Shown: positions 54,490 through 62,049 of the stretch, in pieces
Numbering within the stretch: position 1 is the stretch's first letter
Layout: each line of letters starts with the position of its first letter
From: Pantoea nemavictus
Lineage (GTDB): Bacteria; Pseudomonadota; Gammaproteobacteria; Enterobacterales; Enterobacteriaceae
NCBI RefSeq assembly: GCF_037479095.1
Contig: NZ_JBBGZW010000001.1
Span: 992,001 to 1,056,000, forward strand
Direction of reading: 5' to 3'
DNA length: 64,000 bases
Notes under the pieces: generated by a model
Databases searched by the model: none
What the model was told of the DNA's origin: nothing
Seen by the model: the letters and a program-made list of their open reading frames with translations, nothing else
Position numbers and translations under genes: made by a program

Positions 54490-54564
54490 ATGAAAGGAGC
54501 AGAGCAAATGGACTTTAGTGGCCATACGCCGATGATGCATTGGTGTGTTATCACTGATTACTAA
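54490..54564 (+). pseudogene. mutS: Orphan 5' end of mutS at the island edge
   Basis: The first 16 codons read MKGAEQMDFSGHTPMM, closely resembling the MutS N-terminus (E. coli [23 protein letters not shown]). The next residues are HWCVITDY and then a stop, with no mutS sequence following. In related enterobacteria mutS commonly follows the recA-pncC region. I infer that a mobile element inserted after codon 16-17, close to base 54538. The rest of mutS should lie on the far side of the island, past the window end, perhaps with a replacement 5' end. Confidence 0.6.
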
Positions 54565-54706
54565 GGATTATATTCCACCAGAGCATAAAAACCATACTTT
54601 AACCTACACTTATGTAACAGCATGATTTTACGGATATTGTTTGCCATGCTCATCCAGCGTTTTAATCTCTCTGTTTTTCCATCCCTCTAATAACACAGGG
54701 CATCCC

Positions 54707-55319
54707 ATGAACCGATACCAGGTATCCAGTAGTGAAGGACAGTATGCGAAAGACACTGGCGAGTAGGTTTTGGCTAATAAACTGGGTATCTCTGCTTCCG
54801 ATGAGATGGATGAGGCTGAACTTGTCCTGTTAGAACATCTCTACCAGTCCGTTTTTGAAGAACAGTTCCCGGATGGATAGCTCAGCGTAGCCATGCTAAA
54901 AAGCTGGGACTGCCGCTGGTTAGGTAACATCTACGAGTGGGCTGGACAAGAAAGAGCGGTCAATATCAGCAAAAGCGGCTTTATGTTTGCCCCTTCAACA
55001 CAATTGCCAAAACTGCTGAACGAATTTGATACCAGGTATCTGGCTCAATACACACCGTTTAGCGGCATCGACGAAAAACAACTCGTCACCGCTATCGCCA
55101 TCACCCATGTAGAGCTAATACTCATCCATCCATTCAAAGAGGGAAACGGACGTTTGTCGCGACTATTAGTCGACGTGATGGCCGTTCAGGGAGGATACAA
55201 ACCGCTGGATTATCAAAGCTGGGAGTAAAACAAAAACCCAGTATATCTTGGCTATTTATGCAGGCGTGTTAATGAACTACGAGCCGATGAGACACTGGGT
55301 CAGAGAAGCATTAAGATAG
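54707..55319 (+). pseudogene. Broken Fic-domain (AMP-transferase) gene
   Basis: One reading frame from ATG 54707 encodes a Fic-type protein but is cut by TAG at 54764 and 54878. The middle (LKSWDCRWLGNIYEWAGQERAVNISKSGFMFAP) and the active-site motif HPFKEGNGRLSR, with the catalytic histidine, are intact. After YQSWE the C-terminal part continues in another frame (YILAIYAGVLMNYEPMRHWVREALR, ending at 55319), so a frameshift is also present. Fic proteins usually transfer AMP to target proteins, often as the toxin of a toxin-antitoxin pair. Two stops and a shift argue that it is dead. Confidence 0.82.
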
Positions 55320-55321
55320 GG

Positions 55322-55480
55322 TTAAACCGCAAGACATAAATGAGCGAACTTTTTGCGCGTCGCTTCAAGGGAAGCTTCGATCCTCTCCGAGGACTGCTCT
55401 GTTTCAACCGCCGTAGAAGTTGCTACTGAGCGAACGATATCGGCCCGAGATGGCTGAGCGTAGCTTGGCTGAGTTTTTTG
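55322..55480 (-). pseudogene. Start-less small frame, unknown
   Basis: An open minus-strand frame without ATG, GTG or TTG at its upstream end reads TQPSYAQPSRADIVRSVATSTAVE and then EQSSERIEASLEATRKKFAHL. It looks protein-like (helical, alternating charge) and I have a faint sense of a small conserved family with this ADIVR.VATSTA motif, but I cannot name it. It may be a decayed gene remnant. Confidence 0.25.
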
Positions 55481-55604
55481 TTATTGCTCGTAGTTACTCC
55501 TGAAAAGTAGAGTCTAGGCTAAAGACATCGTACGGACAGTATACCGAAACTTCTACGCAAATTCATAACAAGCCCCGTCAAAGACTAACTCATCGGCCAA
55601 GCCC

Positions 55605-55912
55605 TTAAAGTAAGACATTATGTATGAAACGGTTGGCTAAACGGGCAACATCCTTATCAGACAGGTAAACAACTGAATGTTTCTCAAACGCCCCCATGCT
55701 TTCAATGACAGCATTCTGTAAGGCATCCCCAAGCATAATTTGCTCGATATCGTTATGGCGAAGTTGATCCACCACTGAATCATTTTCGGAAATTTTAGCC
55801 GCAATACCATCATGCAATACCAGTTTGTCAGCATTGGTCGATTCTTCGCTCCTAAACGCATCAACTTAAGTTGGTCCCGCAGAGATTGAATGTTTAGCAA
55901 GAATTCATTCAT
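55605..55912 (-). pseudogene. Frameshifted fragment resembling the HsdR C-terminus
   Basis: The 3' part (stop at 55605) reads VVDQLRHNDIEQIMLGD, then ALQNAVIESMGAFEKH and a helical tail ending IHNVLL. The pattern L..N..EQ.MLGD....A resembles the last 60-80 residues of type I restriction subunits. A plausible upstream part (MNEFLLNIQSLRDQLKLMR) is in another frame, with the shift near 55853. It lies downstream of hsdM-hsdS-ptuA-ptuB on the same strand, where hsdR would be expected. No helicase or nuclease part of HsdR remains. Confidence 0.45.
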
Positions 55913-56009
55913 GTATATTGGTTTTTGTTAATCCATCCTTGAGGCTAGGGTGTAAGCAACGCTCAACGAATTGCGCTTAAATGCTCGCCTGGTCCAATAA
56001 ATGCTTGCG

Positions 56010-56819
56010 CTAATCCAAGTTCAATATTTCTTTTACTTCAGGGATCTCTCTATGCGCCCGCAAGTACACAACGGCTGCGCGCGATAACTTTTCAGTATCT
56101 TTTACCATTCGACGCAGCTTAGCTTTGGCTTCTTGCACATCATCATTAGCCTTTATTTTCCTAACCTGCCTCTCTACCTCTAAGCGTATTATGTTCCTAG
56201 CCCGTACTATTCTGCTTTCGTGGAGGTGAAAAATTTCAATAGAATTTTGTACTTTTGTTTGCTGCTCAACTGTTGCTGATGGCTTAGCGAGTGGCAGCCC
56301 ATCGTTATCAAACCAAAGCAACTTTTCATCATCGGGGTTAAAAGGATCAAGAAAGTATGGTCGTTCATTGCTCAGATTTCTTTGGTCCGCAGGTGTAAAG
56401 GCCCTCTCCCCTGGGTTTTCAAGTGGGAAACGACAAGCTTTACCACCCTCAGTTTCATCAAAAACTCTACGGCTATTACAAAACGTGCAAGCGCACCGAT
56501 AATTTTGCCAATCGAATGCTAACCACCAGTAGCCATCATGTTGCTTATCATCTTCAACCTTATTCTTTGGTCTGAAATGATCAACTGGCATATCTGACCG
56601 GATCTCTTCAGCTTCGCAATACCAACATTTTCGCTTTAAAGAGTCAGGTAACAATTTATAGAATTCACGCCAAACATTTGAGGAAGCGACTCTTTTTAAT
56701 ATCGCCTTCCTTGCTTCTTCGTCCGGAGCGGCAATTAATTCAGCTTTAGCTTGGTCAGCCATATCTTCCCACGCCTGGGTCAAGCATTCCTCAATCTCAT
56801 CCTTACAAATCCAACGCAT
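56010..56819 (-). CDS. ptuB: HNH endonuclease of Septu (PtuB) type
   Basis: This 269-aa protein has a zinc-bound HNH nuclease core: CWYC (residues 65-68), VDHFRPKNK (the catalytic DH at 80-81), WWLAFDWQNY and CACTFCNSRR (109-114). This layout is that of the HNH proteins paired with ATPases in Septu and retron Ec78-type phage defence. The start codon shares a base with the upstream ATPase stop (TAATG), so the two are coupled. The C-terminal 70 residues are charged and helical. By analogy the pair senses phage infection and cuts nucleic acid; this is inference. Confidence 0.75.
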   Translation of the reverse strand: MRWICKDEIEECLTQAWEDMADQAKAELIAAPDEEARKAILKRVASSNVWREFYKLLPDSLKRKCWYCEAEEIRSDMPVDHFRPKNKVEDDKQHDGYWWLAFDWQNYRCACTFCNSRRVFDETEGGKACRFPLENPGERAFTPADQRNLSNERPYFLDPFNPDDEKLLWFDNDGLPLAKPSATVEQQTKVQNSIEIFHLHESRIVRARNIIRLEVERQVRKIKANDDVQEAKAKLRRMVKDTEKLSRAAVVYLRAHREIPEVKEILNLD

Positions 56820-58420
56820 TAATGATTTTCCTCATGTTTAGCGTGGTACTTATTACGAAGAAACTCAAGGTAATCTGGGTCATCTGTTGCTAAGTTGAAC
56901 CCCAAATGCTCGAGCTGCGCATTAAGCCTGGCTAAGTATTGCTCTTCATCCTCAGGTGGAAATCCTTGCTCGCGAACTAACTTCTCTTTAGATAAAATTT
57001 CCTTTGCAGCGAGTGCATTCCTACTGGTAAGCCTATGGTTAGTATCATCGTCGAGCGTTGTCTGCAGACCAAACATATCGCTACGCAAAATTAAGTTGAT
57101 CCCCATTCCTCGCGGGTTTTCATCAGGCATCTTGGCAGATATTTGCTTTTCATTATCGCGTTTCATAACCTGAACTTGCTCTTTCTTAAGCTCTGCAATA
57201 GCTAGAGGATGATGAGTAACCATCAGTAAGTGACTCGTTTCGTGATTAGGTACAAAATCACGCAGGAATTTAAGGTATTTAACAGCCCATGACGGGTTCA
57301 GGTGGGTATCAGGTTCGTCGAGCAAAAACAAGGAATCTTTACCGCCAGTGAACTTGAGCAGACCCAATACGGTTAGTAGTTGTTGTTCACCTTCACTTAG
57401 TTCACGGAAAGTAAGAGGATCTTTGCTGCTAGAAACTTTCACTCGTATGCTAACTTCGGAGATAATTTCCGACAGAAGAGTACTTTCGAGCATTTTAAAT
57501 AGCTCGTCGGCACTGAGATCACTTGCAAATTCGCGTAGCGCGTTTACATCTGGTAAAAATAGGTGAAAAAATTCATTACGAATATTATTACCGGTTAACG
57601 AGGTATCTTCTTGGCGAACCACTTTTATTGGCGCGAGGGTGTGTTGTATCAGTTCATCCAAAAAGCGACGAACAACGCCTCGTGCTCCCCAAAATAATTC
57701 GCCCTTCTGTTTAGCCCACCCAGGCTGACGCATCACAAAATGAATACTATCCAATCCTTCAATGCCTAAGTGTTCTCGCAAAAACGCCTTTTCTGTGCTG
57801 TCATGCTCTGATAAGAAAAAAGCAAGTAATACAAATTGGCTATGATGAGGTTTAGCATAAAATAATGGTCGAATATCACCTTTTAGATCCAGCTTATCTT
57901 CTAGTAGCCTACGATAAAAATCGGTACGGTGTTTTTTAAAATGGTTTTCGAGACGATCACTTGGGCCTGAGTAGTACGCAAAAACATAGTTCGGCAAGTA
58001 TGGTGCATTACCATTTTTATCCCGTTTAAATTTTGAAAATGGGATGAGGGTACCTGAAGGCAGCTCATCAAAAATATCCTTTGGTGTAGCGTCAATTAAA
58101 AGGTCACGCACACGAACTTCATATTGTTTTGCTAAAGTGCCGCGATCTGGATCGGCATCAATGATTATTTCCAACCATCGTTCACTGGGCTGATTGGGTT
58201 TGTGGCACTCACCCAATCGATAAATTAGCTCGTAAGAAAAAGGTGGAGTTTCACCAAGGTCAACGTTACGAAATATAGCCACTAAGGCTTCAAGCACGTT
58301 GGATTTACCTGAACCATTACGGCCCACCACTACTGTCATCAGATGGTCTTCGTCAAAGTCCACTTTCACATTTTCAAGATTTTTAAAGCGTGAGCGAATA
58401 TGTAGTTTGTCGACTTTCAT
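56819..58420 (-). CDS. ptuA: AAA/SMC-like ATPase of Septu (PtuA) type
   Basis: This 533-aa ATPase has Walker A GRNGSGKS (residues 33-40), an ABC-type signature LSEGEQQLLTVLGLL, Walker B SLFLLDEPDTHLNP and the switch histidine in MVTHHPLAI, the pattern of AAA_21/OLD-like ATPases in defence systems. The ATG at 58420 has AAGGA six bases upstream; a TTG two codons earlier lies next to that site. It starts nine bases after hsdS and overlaps ptuB by one base. Other ATPase/HNH defence pairs cannot be excluded. Confidence 0.75.
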   Translation of the reverse strand: MKVDKLHIRSRFKNLENVKVDFDEDHLMTVVVGRNGSGKSNVLEALVAIFRNVDLGETPPFSYELIYRLGECHKPNQPSERWLEIIIDADPDRGTLAKQYEVRVRDLLIDATPKDIFDELPSGTLIPFSKFKRDKNGNAPYLPNYVFAYYSGPSDRLENHFKKHRTDFYRRLLEDKLDLKGDIRPLFYAKPHHSQFVLLAFFLSEHDSTEKAFLREHLGIEGLDSIHFVMRQPGWAKQKGELFWGARGVVRRFLDELIQHTLAPIKVVRQEDTSLTGNNIRNEFFHLFLPDVNALREFASDLSADELFKMLESTLLSEIISEVSIRVKVSSSKDPLTFRELSEGEQQLLTVLGLLKFTGGKDSLFLLDEPDTHLNPSWAVKYLKFLRDFVPNHETSHLLMVTHHPLAIAELKKEQVQVMKRDNEKQISAKMPDENPRGMGINLILRSDMFGLQTTLDDDTNHRLTSRNALAAKEILSKEKLVREQGFPPEDEEQYLARLNAQLEHLGFNLATDDPDYLEFLRNKYHAKHEENH

Positions 58421-58429
58421 GAGCAATCC

Positions 58430-60169
58430 TTAGCTCTTAGCTTTATTCATAGGTGGTTTAGCTAAGGCAAACCAATCCTGGCTGTCGTCACCGCGCTCAA
58501 GCTTTACAATAGACTCTTCAATGATAAGAGCTTCACGGACATCCAAAAAGAACTGTTCCAATTGATCGGTACTGCTGTCGCTGGGGTAGCCAGCCGCGGC
58601 TAACAATTGCTGGCCACTAAGAGGTTCTCCAGCCTGTTTTAAAGCTTCAACCACTTTTATGATCTGTCTGCTCATACGGCTACCTGTCTTCTTTTTTATA
58701 ACGCAACGTTTTGGTTTAGGTTGTCTCTCGATGGCTTCACGTTTGGCCTTAATTTTTTCAAGCAAAGCTTTAGCACTGTTGTCGCCACTGATTAACTCTG
58801 GGTTAGCTGCGCGCCAGTCAGCAGTGAGTTCACCACGAAAAGCTTTAGCCAGAATGGATTGAGTTAGATTATTGACCCGCTCTAACCCATAGATGATTTT
58901 TTGTTCTATTTTTTCAGCATAAGCGAAAAGTTCTTCCACACGGCGAGCAATTTCGATCTGTTCATCGATGGAGGGAATAACTGCAAACAAAGAATAATGT
59001 GCTGTAATAGGAACAAAATCTCTCGTTGTTTGGGATTTAATGGCATCTACTTGTGACGTAAACGCGTAAGACTTGAGCATAAGCGAATAATAGCTGTTCG
59101 AAATATATTTCTGGTTTAATCTTATATACGTGGTTTGAGGACTTAAAACAGACGCTCTATCTGCGATACTTACCCTACCTACTGTACCCTTATGGGAATA
59201 AATGACATCTTCAGCTTGGGAAAAACCTACTTTTAGCTTCTCCAAGGGTTTTCCAGAAATCTTTGGAGCGCCAGCATAATCAATTTTTCCATGCTCACTC
59301 ATCTGAGCGGCGGTAATGAAAGGAAGTCCTTCTTCAGTAAACTCTAAAGACTTAGGATGATTGGCCCCATGATTACCATCTTTAATGTCAATTATTGCGC
59401 CTTTGCGTAACAATGATGCTACGGACAGTACATCCCAGCTCTCAGGAAAATTAGATTCATTTAGTGCATCAGGGAAAGCTACCCTATCCGGTAACCCTCT
59501 TCGCGTCTTATTGTTTTCTGGCAATTCACGAACCTTTGATTCAAGTTTTGAATTTAAAGTTCTCCACGCCTCCGTTAACTTCCCATTTACTGCGGAGGTG
59601 AGGACTGATTGGCGGAAAATTTTTAGAATTTCAGGGATGCGTTCGAGACGGGCTTTAGAACTTCCCACTTTAGCCAACAGCATGTCGAGTTTATCAGCTA
59701 TAACTTTTTGTTCGGCTAGCGGAGCTAGAACAAATGGGGCAACTAATCCATCCTGAGTTCCAAGCCGGGGCATATTCACCCCATAGCTTACAGAGTTTAC
59801 ATAATCTATAAACTTATCGTTTTTTAACCAGTAAAAAAGATATCGGTTGCAAATATTTGGTTCAGCATTTAGAGGTATGATTTCAGTCGAACAAACACCA
59901 GAGTTGTCAGCAATGACAACTTTATTTAAGTAAGGTCGCAGTTTTCCGTAAAGGACATCGCCTTTGCTGAATTTATTTTTTGTGCTCTTAAATGGTCGTG
60001 CACTTGCATCTAACCGTTGAATAATCTTCGAGCTATCTTTTTCTATATCTTCAAGCTCAAGTATCCAAGTGTCGCTCGTCACGTCAGATAATTCACATTT
60101 TTCAGTTTTACCGTAGGGAACTACTTCACCCAGCTGAACTATCAGCCATGGTAGAGAAGTCGCAACCAT
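58430..60169 (-). CDS. hsdS: Type I restriction-modification specificity subunit HsdS
   Basis: HsdS gives the DNA target of the type I complex. The 579-aa length and layout resemble type IB (EcoAI-like) subunits. The first target-recognition domain covers residues 5-150 (DVLYGKLRPYLNKVVIA), the central conserved helix LAEQKVIADKLDMLLAKV follows, the second domain spans about 240-390 (PFITAAQMSEHGKI, SPQTTYIRL) and the second helix DEQIEIARRVEELFAYAEKIE. After AFRGELTADWRAANP there is an extra C-terminal domain (from about 500: MSRQIIKVVEALKQAGEPLSG) that looks like a winged helix. Its start overlaps the hsdM stop (TAATG). Confidence 0.9.
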   Translation of the reverse strand: MVATSLPWLIVQLGEVVPYGKTEKCELSDVTSDTWILELEDIEKDSSKIIQRLDASARPFKSTKNKFSKGDVLYGKLRPYLNKVVIADNSGVCSTEIIPLNAEPNICNRYLFYWLKNDKFIDYVNSVSYGVNMPRLGTQDGLVAPFVLAPLAEQKVIADKLDMLLAKVGSSKARLERIPEILKIFRQSVLTSAVNGKLTEAWRTLNSKLESKVRELPENNKTRRGLPDRVAFPDALNESNFPESWDVLSVASLLRKGAIIDIKDGNHGANHPKSLEFTEEGLPFITAAQMSEHGKIDYAGAPKISGKPLEKLKVGFSQAEDVIYSHKGTVGRVSIADRASVLSPQTTYIRLNQKYISNSYYSLMLKSYAFTSQVDAIKSQTTRDFVPITAHYSLFAVIPSIDEQIEIARRVEELFAYAEKIEQKIIYGLERVNNLTQSILAKAFRGELTADWRAANPELISGDNSAKALLEKIKAKREAIERQPKPKRCVIKKKTGSRMSRQIIKVVEALKQAGEPLSGQQLLAAAGYPSDSSTDQLEQFFLDVREALIIEESIVKLERGDDSQDWFALAKPPMNKAKS

Positions 60170-61704
60170 TATTCAGCCCCTTCCAATGCGACCAGTAAAC
60201 CACTCAGCTCAATCAGTGCAGCTTCCAATTCTTCTTTTGCCGCCCGTGCCAATAGGTCCGGTTCGGGTAAACCAGCTGCATCTACGCTGTTGTTGTCTTT
60301 CAACCAAGAGATATCCAGTGAGTCGCCTTTGTTGTTGGCAATCCACTCACGGCTAAAGCAGCGCCAACGAGAATGGGCGAGGTACTCATCAATATCCTGG
60401 TTTACTTCTACGGCCTCTTCATCTACTTCAATCTCTTGTGCACCAAAGCTGTATTCACCTTCATTACGCTTGCTGGTTCCATCATTATTGCCACCAAATA
60501 CTTTTTCGAATGCTCCGAGATGTGGGTCTGTGCCAAAATCTTCTGGCGCAAAGCCAATATCAGAATTACCAAAGGGTGTTCGCTTACCAAAATTGGGCAT
60601 ATTAGTTCGCAAGTCGTACACCCAGATGCTCTCAGTACAGTTTTCTTCCTGATATTTATTTTTGGCAGAACCTTTGGTGAAAAACAACACATTAGTTTTG
60701 ACGCCATGGGCATAAAAAATACCAGTTGGAAGGCGCAAGATAGTATGCAAGTTGCACTTATTCATTAAATCTTGACGAACATCGGTACCGACACCAGATT
60801 CAAATAACACGTTATCAGGTAACACAACAGCAGCTCGGCCGCCAGCTTTAAGACTCAAATAAATATGCTGCAAAAAAGCGAGTTGCTTGTTTGCATTAGG
60901 AAATGGAATGTCGTTTCGTAAAGGACGCTGCCCCCCAGCTTTATTTCCAAAGGGGGGGTTGGCAACAATTACATCTGCCTCATCCAACGCCGTTGCATCT
61001 TCGGTCAATGCATCGCCATAAATAATGTTCGCGTCTAAATCATGCAAGAATGTATTCATTAAGCAAATTCGACGAGTATTTTTCTCTATTTCTACCCCTT
61101 GATATTTGGGAGGGTTAGCATGGTACTCTTCACGAGAGCATTTGTTTCGAATATAACTATCAGCAGAAACTAAGAAACCACCACTTCCTGTAGCAGGGTC
61201 TTGGATTAGCTCCCCTAGGTTCGGTTGTATTAATCTTACTATAGTGTTAACCAAAGGACGTGGTGTGAAGTACTGCCCTGCTCCAGAACGAGTGTCCTGG
61301 GCACTTTTATCAATTAAACCGCTGTAGAGGTCACCAAACCCATCTTTCCCTATTTGGTGCCACTCTATTTTTGAAATACCATCTACAACAGCTTTTAGAT
61401 TTTCGGAATGGGAGAAAACTGTCGTAGGAAACGCGTAGATCGCTCTTACAACTTCATTTTCAACATTTGCTCCCAAATGGGTTAGCATTTCTTGATAGAA
61501 GCCTAATAATCCTGCTTCTGAATGAGACTCGAGATCAGCCCATCGATAGCCTTCTGGTATCAGTTTTTCTGAACCATTTTCCTGAGCAATCTTAAGAAAC
61601 AACAGGTAGCTTAGTTCAGATACATACTGGTAATAGGTGATACCGTCACCTCTCAGTATGTTACATAGATTCCAAATTTTTTGAACGATTGTTTCTTGCT
61701 TCAT
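60169..61704 (-). CDS. hsdM: Type I restriction-modification DNA adenine methyltransferase HsdM
   Basis: HsdM methylates adenine N6 in the HsdS target. The 511-aa product has the N-terminal helical domain (MKQETIVQKIWNLCNILRGDGITYYQYVSELSYLLFLK), the SAM motif QDPATGSGGFL (169-177), the catalytic NPPFG (249-253), and GQYFTPRPLVNTIVRLI typical of type I enzymes. It is first in the operon hsdM-hsdS-ptuA-ptuB and divergent from the HTH-GTPase gene. No intact restriction subunit is in the window. Confidence 0.95.
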   Translation of the reverse strand: MKQETIVQKIWNLCNILRGDGITYYQYVSELSYLLFLKIAQENGSEKLIPEGYRWADLESHSEAGLLGFYQEMLTHLGANVENEVVRAIYAFPTTVFSHSENLKAVVDGISKIEWHQIGKDGFGDLYSGLIDKSAQDTRSGAGQYFTPRPLVNTIVRLIQPNLGELIQDPATGSGGFLVSADSYIRNKCSREEYHANPPKYQGVEIEKNTRRICLMNTFLHDLDANIIYGDALTEDATALDEADVIVANPPFGNKAGGQRPLRNDIPFPNANKQLAFLQHIYLSLKAGGRAAVVLPDNVLFESGVGTDVRQDLMNKCNLHTILRLPTGIFYAHGVKTNVLFFTKGSAKNKYQEENCTESIWVYDLRTNMPNFGKRTPFGNSDIGFAPEDFGTDPHLGAFEKVFGGNNDGTSKRNEGEYSFGAQEIEVDEEAVEVNQDIDEYLAHSRWRCFSREWIANNKGDSLDISWLKDNNSVDAAGLPEPDLLARAAKEELEAALIELSGLLVALEGAE

Positions 61705-62049
61705 AATGTCAATTAACTCTGGATAAAAATATGCTCACTATAAACGACGTTACACCATAACATCATGAAAATATACAAATAATTTCCAGTAATCTTCTCA
61801 AATCTGTGTGGCCTGAATAATTCCTAACATCAATACTTAGCGTGTTGGCAACCTACCAATCTATGGATGGTAATTTAGCGGCCCCCATAGTTATGATGTA
61901 GCTATCAAGATCTCACTATAAAATATAAATATATTATTTATCAATGATATAAAATCAATCCAGCCATACCAAAAAAGCATTTCACTACATTCGATTGATT
62001 TTAGTGAAACGTTGCTGCATCATTTCATCATTGAAAATGGAGCACTGTG
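61705..62049. promoter_or_regulatory. Divergent control region between hsdM and the HTH-GTPase gene
   Basis: This AT-rich 345-base gap holds the promoters for both directions. TTTCACTA (61980-61987) and TAGTGAAA (62002-62009) form a perfect 8-bp inverted repeat with a 14-base centre, about 40 bases before the HTH-GTPase start. It could be an operator for the XRE domain of that protein or a hairpin in its leader. TATAAA/TATAAAT-like sequences are frequent (61915-61945), so individual promoters cannot be assigned with confidence. Confidence 0.45.

Noticed and set aside
55637..55912. A 91-codon minus-strand frame as an intact small gene.
   Set aside because: Only its first 20 residues look natural; the sensible continuation is in another frame (the HsdR-like fragment).
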